Positions 6,343-11,961 of a DNA stretch of 11,961 nucleotides are shown piece after piece (position 1 is the first letter of the stretch; the number at the start of each line of letters is the position of its first letter). The position numbers were made by a program, and so were the translations under genes. The notes under the pieces are model-generated. The model had not been told where the DNA came from. It worked only from the letters and a program-made list of their open reading frames with translations, and searched no databases. The stretch is from Candidatus Kerfeldbacteria bacterium (GTDB lineage: Bacteria > Patescibacteriota > Patescibacteriia > UBA9570): assembly GCA_016207285.1 (NCBI GenBank), contig JACQPW010000096.1, positions 1 to 11,961 of the forward strand, written 5' to 3'.

Positions 6343-7869
6343 CTACTGGAACAATTCCGTTTTCAGTCCAATCATGGTCTTGAGCCGATCGTCCTTGTGC
6401 ACTAATGCAAAGTACCAATTACGATTATCAGTGTCACGATAGTAACTAGCCAACTGCTGTGTGATCAGATCATAACCAGTAGGCAATTCAAGGCCGGCCT
6501 GCAGACTATCTTCATTACCAATTACCCACGGATGCATTTCCGTTTTGTCGTTAGTGTTATTGGTAAAGCTACAAACATAGAGTTTTTTGGGTTGGTTGGC
6601 TAAGCAATCTAACGGTTCATCCAGAGTTAAATTGCCATATACGGTTTCCAGTGTCTCGGTTGCGCCCCATTCTTGAGTACCGGAATTATAACGTTTCCAT
6701 TTTAACTCTCCCGCACCATTTTCCCAAATTAGTTGCAGGCGACCATTATGATATGGGTAAACGGTCGGTAAAGCTATGTCAGCATCAGTAGTTGAAAAGA
6801 GTGTTTCAGTAGTTGCCCAGCGATTACTACCACCACGCCACAAGCGAGTTTCAAATGTGTAACTTGACCCATTCTGGGCTCTCCAGGTAACCAAGTACTG
6901 CCCATTGCCATAGCGGTTATAAGTAGCGCTGACGTCACTAGCACTGACGCTATCGCTAGAAAATAATTCTATAGGATCACTATGTGTATCGGCATCAACA
7001 TTCACTCGCGTGGCATAAACAGATCCGTCTAATTCATATAATACATGGATGATGTCATCATTGCCCCAACGCGCATCTAACACTGTAGCACCAGCAGTAT
7101 CATCAACATCAACTAATATTGCTAATAAACTTCCAGGACGATGTATTGCCACATGTAACCCCGTGTCTGTTGTACCAACCAAGTAACGGGGGCCATTCGT
7201 AAGAACATTCGGATACACTATTGTTGGTAACATAACATAGGGTTGTGCCAGATCAGCCGCCTCCGCCAGACTAATGGCTTGATGATCACTGGAAGTAGAA
7301 ATCCAATCTGTCAAATGCAACTCACCGTCCTGGCCCCACAAGATCCAGAAGCTGTCTGATCCAGTATTATGCGAAGGGAAAATATCAAAAGCGATATCAG
7401 ATTCATCAGTTACCACTGGATCAATGTCGGCATCTGATCCCGTTAATGTACCACTCTCGTAGCCATTGCGATTAACAGTAAATGCTTCATAAGAAGCTGC
7501 CACAAAATTTCCATCACTATCTAAGTGTCGAGCAATGGCATAGATTACCCAAAATCGGGCTAACGCTTTGATACGTAAATTGTCTATCTCTACGTAACTT
7601 GCCCCTTCCAAGGGATCAACGGTTTGAGTCACTGGTTCAGACCAGCCATCTGTTGCATTCCGATAGGCAGCAATGATGATACTTTGACCATCATCAGAAA
7701 TGTAGGCGGATGCCATCTGCGGCTTATCGTGGCGCACCCGGCTTTGTAAGACGATACTATCACTGTCACCGGCAAAGTCCTGCGTAATAGTGTCGGTAGT
7801 AGCTAGTGCTGCGGGAGCGACTACGACCAACGCTATACTAAGAACTATATTATAGAGTAGTGTTTTCAT
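6343..7869 (-). CDS. Secreted protein of unknown function, possible beta-propeller, 508 aa
   Basis: I do not recognise the family. A clear Sec signal peptide is present: a Lys near the N-terminus, a hydrophobic core at about 4-18, and an ALA cleavage site, so cleavage after residue 23 is likely. The mature part is rich in Thr, Ser, Asp and aromatic residues and poor in Lys. It contains scattered units with Trp followed by a TETL- or EPV-type strand (about 76-82, 351-357, 401-407), alternating with hydrophobic strands such as LQLIWENG and YLVTWRAQ. This looks like a BNR/sialidase-type beta-propeller or another all-beta repeat, but no catalytic signature is visible. There are only two cysteines (422, 433). 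No membrane anchor or LPXTG is seen, so it is probably released or held non-covalently. The gene lies 21 bp after guaA and has its own candidate promoter. Confidence 0.85.
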   Translation of the reverse strand: MKTLLYNIVLSIALVVVAPAALATTDTITQDFAGDSDSIVLQSRVRHDKPQMASAYISDDGQSIIIAAYRNATDGWSEPVTQTVDPLEGASYVEIDNLRIKALARFWVIYAIARHLDSDGNFVAASYEAFTVNRNGYESGTLTGSDADIDPVVTDESDIAFDIFPSHNTGSDSFWILWGQDGELHLTDWISTSSDHQAISLAEAADLAQPYVMLPTIVYPNVLTNGPRYLVGTTDTGLHVAIHRPGSLLAILVDVDDTAGATVLDARWGNDDIIHVLYELDGSVYATRVNVDADTHSDPIELFSSDSVSASDVSATYNRYGNGQYLVTWRAQNGSSYTFETRLWRGGSNRWATTETLFSTTDADIALPTVYPYHNGRLQLIWENGAGELKWKRYNSGTQEWGATETLETVYGNLTLDEPLDCLANQPKKLYVCSFTNNTNDKTEMHPWVIGNEDSLQAGLELPTGYDLITQQLASYYRDTDNRNWYFALVHKDDRLKTMIGLKTELFQ

Positions 7870-7875
7870 GCTCTA

Positions 7876-7884
7876 ATGGTAACA
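7876..7884 (-). promoter_or_regulatory. Candidate leaderless promoter of the secreted-protein gene
   Basis: TGT plus TACCAT on the minus strand is an extended -10 with 4 of 6 hexamer matches. It lies exactly 6 nt before the ATG, which puts the predicted transcript start on the A of the start codon. The whole gap after guaA is only 21 bp and has no Shine-Dalgarno site. Support comes from the same spacing upstream of guaA. Confidence 0.35.
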
Positions 7885-7890
7885 CACTTA

Positions 7891-9717
7891 CTATCCCCAC
7901 TCAATCGTAGCTGGGGGTTTGTTGGTGATATCAAAAAAGATATAATCGATGTAGGGAATTTTTGTGAGCTGCTTTTTAATTGCCGTTAACGTTGGCTTCG
8001 GCATCTGATAGAAATTCACGGTCATCGCTTCTTGGGATTGAATCGGCCGTAATACAATCGATTCTCCTTGTGCTTGATTACCAAACGGCACTAGTACCAC
8101 TGGAAATTGCCAAATTTGGTCGACTAATTTATCTTCCTGAATTTGTTTGGTTACCATATCGTCCGCCACGCGCAATAAATCTAATCGTTCTTTAGTCAGA
8201 TAAGCTGAGTACATTTTGGCTGTGGTCGCAATGGCTTTAGGTGACACTAACCACAATACCCGATTAATCTGGAATACTTCGTTGGTCAACCGCACCGACA
8301 ATTCATTTAACTGTTTCCAAGTAGCATTACCGGTAATAACCGCCGGATGTTTATAAGACCGTTCATCGCCTTGCACGCCCACCGATTTCATAGGCAATAC
8401 CTGTCCTGTTACGTTCAGTCCAGTGCGTTTAATCGTTTCAGCGATCTTCAGATTGATTTCAACGTTTTCAGCGATCCTATTATCCCCGTCCGAGCACAAT
8501 GTCCGAATCGATAGCCCTGGACCAGGAAACGGGTGACGATCTAATAAACTGTTGGCAATCTTACATTGTCGACCAATGGCGCGCACCTCGTCTTTATACA
8601 AACTCCGCAGCGGTTCAATCACTTTCCCCTCTTTGGTCATCTGTTTGATCAGATCAATCTGGTTGTGATGGGTTTTGATCTTATCGGCATGTTTGGTGCC
8701 ACCAGATTCAATAGTATCAGGATAAATCGTACCCTGACCCAATAAAAATGCATTTAAATTAATCTTCGACATGGCTTGATTGGCCACCTCAATAAAGACC
8801 TCACCAATAATCTGCCGTTTCTTTTCTGGATCCACCACACCTTTGACGGCTTCCAAAAAACGACTAGAGGCATCCACCACATGTAAATTGCCAAACCCAG
8901 CTTTTTTCAAAGCCGCCATTACTTTGGTGCTTTCACCTAGACGCATAAACCCGTTATCAATATGCAAACCATAGACTCGCTCCTTACCTAAGGCTTTTTC
9001 TAACAATACAAACGCTACCGTCGAATCGACACCACCAGACAATAAGAGGAAGACGTGCTTCTGAGCACCGGCTTGATCTTGAATCTGTTGGATAATTTCT
9101 TGCTCTACTTGAGAAATATCCCAATCGGCTGGTACCTGACAAATTTTGAACAAAAAATTCTCTAACATCTTCAAACCATGTGTAGTATGGTGTACCTCCA
9201 TGTGGAATTGTGTGCTCCAAATGCGCTTTTCGGTATGGCGCATAATGGCAATTGGACAATCAGCTGTACTACCAATCACCTCAAAGCCAGCGGGTGCTTG
9301 TGTGACCACATCCCAATGGCTCATCCAGACACGTTCTTTTTTACCCAAACCAGAAAATAAATCTGTGTGATCTTGGATGTCCACATCAGCCTGACCATAT
9401 TCTTTAGTGTTGCCTTTGGCTACCTTGCCAGCAAAATGCAGCGCAATCAGCTGATGGCCATAACAGAGCCCTAAGATGGGTACTGTGGCATCAAATACCC
9501 GGTGATCATAGGGCACGGCATCTTCCGCAATCGTGCTCTTGGGACCACCCGATAAAATAACACCCGAGCAATCGGCGTACTCTGCTGGATCGGCATTAGG
9601 TGTATAAATTTTTGCCAACACCCCATGTTGCCGAATCCGCCGCGCAATCAGGTGGGCAAACTGGGAACCAAAGTCGAGAATGGCGATGTAGTGGTGAGTA
9701 GTTTTTGACTTGGCCAT
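7891..9717 (-). CDS. guaA: GMP synthase (glutamine-hydrolysing), long form, 608 aa
   Basis: Converts XMP to GMP using ATP and glutamine, the last step of guanine nucleotide synthesis. The N-terminal class I amidotransferase has its nucleophile C85 in GLCYGHQ and its partners H172 and E174 in QFHMEV. The ATP-pyrophosphatase domain has SGGVDS at 227-232, GQGTIYPDTIES at 327-338 and HPFPGPGL at 395-402. The C-terminus ends in KPPATIEWG, the usual bacterial ending. About 206 residues follow HPFPGPGL, against roughly 118 in E. coli. The extra part resembles a second copy of the dimerisation domain, with SVGVQGD at 445-451, as in the long eukaryotic enzyme. The start giving MAKSKTTHHY is chosen because the open frame upstream (47 codons) is unlike GuaA and overlaps the PKD gene. 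The 32-bp gap holds a possible leaderless promoter. Confidence 0.97.
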   Translation of the reverse strand: MAKSKTTHHYIAILDFGSQFAHLIARRIRQHGVLAKIYTPNADPAEYADCSGVILSGGPKSTIAEDAVPYDHRVFDATVPILGLCYGHQLIALHFAGKVAKGNTKEYGQADVDIQDHTDLFSGLGKKERVWMSHWDVVTQAPAGFEVIGSTADCPIAIMRHTEKRIWSTQFHMEVHHTTHGLKMLENFLFKICQVPADWDISQVEQEIIQQIQDQAGAQKHVFLLLSGGVDSTVAFVLLEKALGKERVYGLHIDNGFMRLGESTKVMAALKKAGFGNLHVVDASSRFLEAVKGVVDPEKKRQIIGEVFIEVANQAMSKINLNAFLLGQGTIYPDTIESGGTKHADKIKTHHNQIDLIKQMTKEGKVIEPLRSLYKDEVRAIGRQCKIANSLLDRHPFPGPGLSIRTLCSDGDNRIAENVEINLKIAETIKRTGLNVTGQVLPMKSVGVQGDERSYKHPAVITGNATWKQLNELSVRLTNEVFQINRVLWLVSPKAIATTAKMYSAYLTKERLDLLRVADDMVTKQIQEDKLVDQIWQFPVVLVPFGNQAQGESIVLRPIQSQEAMTVNFYQMPKPTLTAIKKQLTKIPYIDYIFFDITNKPPATIEWG

Positions 9718-9723
9718 GCCGGT

Positions 9724-9729
9724 ATAATA
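9724..9729 (-). promoter_or_regulatory. Candidate leaderless promoter of guaA
   Basis: TATTAT (5 of 6 to TATAAT) lies exactly 6 nt before the guaA ATG on the minus strand, so transcription would start on the A of ATG. No good -35 is seen at the expected distance. The gap to the PKD gene is 32 bp with no Shine-Dalgarno site. guaA may also be read from purH. Confidence 0.4.
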
Positions 9730-9749
9730 ACTGAACCGGGAAGAATGCG

Positions 9750-10583
9750 CTACTGCACCACCACTGTGGTAGTAGCATGGCTCAAGGCTCGCCCGCGGTA
9801 AATGAACTCTAACCCAACTTGATAGTTGCCAGCCCGGGCATAGGTATGCTTTACCCAACCACGAGTACTGGATTGCATCATGGGTGGATAACTATCACAA
9901 CCAGTTTTTCTGACGGTTTCACCATCACCAAAATTCCACACCAAGGCAAGGTCTGAACAATATTTTTCGAGCGTGTAGATATCACCATACAATGTAACGT
10001 CCGAAATAAATTTGACTGGAGTGTTAACTGTGGCGGGGTTTTGTTTAACCACGGCAGTAACTGTTGGAGCCTCAACAAAACAAATCACCGCCGATCGTAA
10101 GCAAGCATAATTATATTGCAGTGTGTACACTAAGAATGCTGCTAAAATAATGGTGCTACCTAACAGCAGACCATACAACCAGTAGCGGGCTTTGGCAGAA
10201 AAAAAGTAATACACATACAGCAAAGTCGCCGTACACAGAATTGGTAACAACAGCACTAGCCATGGTGTAGTTGAGTACGTATCACTGTATAACAGACAAG
10301 CCAGAGCTAAGACATTGCTAAATACAGCTGCTAACCAAACAATTTTCTTTTGCAATTGCCATTTTTTAGGCACAACTAACATGGCACTTAGTGCTAGGCC
10401 AACGCTGCCAAATAACTGAGCCACGACTAAGCCCCAAGCCTCATAACCAGCCACGCTCGCAAAATAGAAGCTGACATCGTAGTTACCGCCATAGGCGGCA
10501 CCCACAACCATACCCAAAAGCAAACTAAGCGGGATGATGATCACAGCACCCACCCAACGCAGCACGAGCTTAATAATGTTCAT
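9750..10583 (-). CDS. Five-helix membrane protein with an extracellular PKD domain, 277 aa
   Basis: Five hydrophobic helices at about 8-30, 48-71, 81-99, 107-128 and 134-156 are followed by a C-terminal PKD-type domain. That domain has WNFGDGE at 216-222 and VKHTYARAGNYQVGLEF at 244-260, the two hallmark strands of PKD folds. Lys/Arg residues cluster before helix 1, between 2 and 3, and between 4 and 5. By the positive-inside rule this leaves the PKD domain outside the cell. C209 and C229 flank the WNFGDG strand and could form a disulfide. PKD domains usually mediate protein or carbohydrate contacts at surfaces; the ligand here is unknown. The ATG at 10583 is chosen because it follows the purH stop by 10 bp and starts a clean membrane segment. 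Upstream in-frame ATGs overlap purH. It is probably co-transcribed with purH. Confidence 0.85.
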   Translation of the reverse strand: MNIIKLVLRWVGAVIIIPLSLLLGMVVGAAYGGNYDVSFYFASVAGYEAWGLVVAQLFGSVGLALSAMLVVPKKWQLQKKIVWLAAVFSNVLALACLLYSDTYSTTPWLVLLLPILCTATLLYVYYFFSAKARYWLYGLLLGSTIILAAFLVYTLQYNYACLRSAVICFVEAPTVTAVVKQNPATVNTPVKFISDVTLYGDIYTLEKYCSDLALVWNFGDGETVRKTGCDSYPPMMQSSTRGWVKHTYARAGNYQVGLEFIYRGRALSHATTTVVVQ

Positions 10584-10593
10584 ATGCGGAAAA

Positions 10594-11961
10594 TTAGTGC
10601 CAAAAGGCTCTAAAGCCCGTAAACACCATCGGGATTTTGAATTCATTCGCAGCAATGATCACATCGGCATCACGCACCGAGCCGCCTGGCTGGATAATGG
10701 CGGCGATCCCAGCTTGAGCAATCGCTTCAACGGAATCACGAAAGGGGAAAAAGGCATCAGAAGCTAGGACGGCACCTTTGGCTCCCGCACCGGCTTTCTT
10801 CAAGGCAATCTCTACGGAATCAATGCGCGACATCTGGCCAGCGCCTACGCCCAATGTAACACCGTCTTTCACCACCACGATGGCATTGGATTTAACATGC
10901 TTACACACTGCCCAGGCAAACAATAGATCGGGTAACTGCTGTTTAGTCGGTTTGGTTTCCGTCACCATATTCAGATCCTCAGCCCGAATGGTTTTAGTAT
11001 CCAGTTCTTGTAACAGTACCCCACCCAAAATTTTGCGTGACTCCCATACTGGTATAGTTGGTTTTAAAGTACCTAGTTTCAGCAAGCGTACATTCGGTTT
11101 AGCGGCCAAGGCAGCCACCGCTTCATCTTCAAAATCCGGCGCTAACACAATTTCCACAAACTGTTTACTCAAATACTCAGCGATTGCTTTTGTACAGGTC
11201 CGATTTAATGCGATCACGCCACCAAAGGCAGATTTAGCATCGGCTTCATACGCCTTGGTAAACGCCGTCGTAATGTCTTCCGCAATCGCGGTACCACACG
11301 GATTAGTATGTTTAATCACTGTAGCCGCCGGTTGATCAAATTCCAATACAATGCGCAACGCCGCATCCGCATCCATAATATTGTTGTACGATAGCTGCTT
11401 GCCTTGCAGAATATCCGCATTCACTACACTACTCACGGACGATAACGGTTCAGCGTAATAGGCAGCGGCTTGATGTGGATTCTCGCCGTAACGTAAACTA
11501 GCCACTTTTCGGAAACCGAAACTAAGTTCATCGGTAAATACCCTAGTACGATTCATATAATTGGCAATCATTGAATCGTAAAAACCAGTATGCGCAAAAG
11601 CTTTTTGCATCAAGTAATAACGGGTCTCTTGGGTCAAATCTTGGCTACGTTTTAACTCATCAATCACATTGGGATAATCTTGTGGATCAACTACTACGCC
11701 AACGTGTACATAATTCTTAGCGGCGGACCGCACCATGGCTGGACCACCGATATCAATATTTTCCACGACTTCTTTATGGGTAACATTATCTTTACTGGCT
11801 GTGGCTTCAAAGGGATAGAGGTTCACAACCACTAAATCAATCAATTCAATGTTGTGTTCTTTGACGGACGCCATGTGATTTTTGTTGTCCCGTAAGGCCA
11901 AAATGGCACCGTGCACATTGGGGTGTAGTGTTTTGACCCGACCGTCCATCATTTCCGGAAA
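10594..11961 (-). CDS. purH: Bifunctional PurH (AICAR formyltransferase / IMP cyclohydrolase), N-terminus cut by the window edge
   Basis: Catalyses the last two steps to IMP: formylation of AICAR with 10-formyl-THF, and ring closure. About 455 residues are visible. The open frame runs off the right edge as FPEMMDGRVKTLHP, the conserved motif near residue 60 of complete PurH, so roughly 60 residues are missing and the ATG inside that motif is not the start. The cyclohydrolase half shows VVVNLYPF and DIGGPAMVRSAAKN. The transformylase half shows SLRYGENPHQ, the catalytic Lys-His pair in IKHTNPCG, SAFGGVIALN and ASDAFFPFRDSVE. The C-terminus ends MVFTGFRAFWH, close to the typical MVFTGMRHFRH. 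It leads the minus-strand unit into the PKD membrane gene (10-bp gap) and guaA. Confidence 0.97.
   Translation of the reverse strand, partial: FPEMMDGRVKTLHPNVHGAILALRDNKNHMASVKEHNIELIDLVVVNLYPFEATASKDNVTHKEVVENIDIGGPAMVRSAAKNYVHVGVVVDPQDYPNVIDELKRSQDLTQETRYYLMQKAFAHTGFYDSMIANYMNRTRVFTDELSFGFRKVASLRYGENPHQAAAYYAEPLSSVSSVVNADILQGKQLSYNNIMDADAALRIVLEFDQPAATVIKHTNPCGTAIAEDITTAFTKAYEADAKSAFGGVIALNRTCTKAIAEYLSKQFVEIVLAPDFEDEAVAALAAKPNVRLLKLGTLKPTIPVWESRKILGGVLLQELDTKTIRAEDLNMVTETKPTKQQLPDLLFAWAVCKHVKSNAIVVVKDGVTLGVGAGQMSRIDSVEIALKKAGAGAKGAVLASDAFFPFRDSVEAIAQAGIAAIIQPGGSVRDADVIIAANEFKIPMVFTGFRAFWH

Noticed and set aside
6236..6418. 60-codon minus-strand frame across the end of the secreted-protein gene
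   Set aside because: It overlaps the real gene in another frame, runs into the terminator, and its product has no features.
9718..9858. 47-codon N-terminal extension of guaA
   Set aside because: It overlaps the coding end of the PKD gene and has no GuaA similarity; the amidotransferase domain starts normally after MAKSKTTHHY.
10778..11335. 185-codon plus-strand open frame opposite purH
   Set aside because: It is antisense to strongly conserved PurH motifs; its Ala/Ser/Thr-rich product has no recognisable domain and no start signal.

Overview
The window looks like ordinary chromosome from a small-genome bacterium, most likely a member of the Patescibacteria (CPR). This placement is an inference. 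It rests on compact spacing, the lack of any convincing Shine-Dalgarno site before the genes, a long 'eukaryote-like' GMP synthase, membrane-anchored PKD and RodZ-like/Ig proteins, and a GC-rich CCTGCC/GGCAGG palindrome of a kind I recall from such genomes. The standard genetic code works throughout; TAA and TAG end all the genes.

Layout. Two plus-strand genes open the window: groEL (21-1658) and a small Tic20/DUF4870-like membrane protein (1709-2035). They converge on a minus-strand block. The convergence zone (2036-2181) is packed with stem-loops, including a terminator for the plus strand, a probable one for the minus strand, and a palindromic repeat. The minus strand is then read from right to left. 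The first unit runs from purH (cut by the right window edge) through a five-helix PKD membrane protein to guaA and a secreted protein of unknown role, ending at a rho-independent terminator (6241-6269). The second unit starts at a good promoter just before ftsK and continues through an overlapping RodZ-like gene into recA.

How the genes fit together. purH and guaA supply late purine synthesis: PurH makes IMP and GuaA converts XMP to GMP. ftsK, the RodZ-like gene and recA form a division, cell-shape and chromosome-processing cluster. GroEL serves general protein folding. The PKD protein and the secreted protein are probably cell-surface components that sit within the purine unit.

The most interesting signals are not new genes. 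They are (a) -10-like elements placed 6-9 nt before the ATGs of ftsK, guaA and the secreted-protein gene, which suggest leaderless or nearly leaderless mRNAs, and (b) five stem-loops in a row, enclosed by an outer inverted repeat, between the convergent genes. I saw no tRNA, rRNA, CRISPR array, insertion sequence or phage gene, and no clear undescribed multi-gene system.
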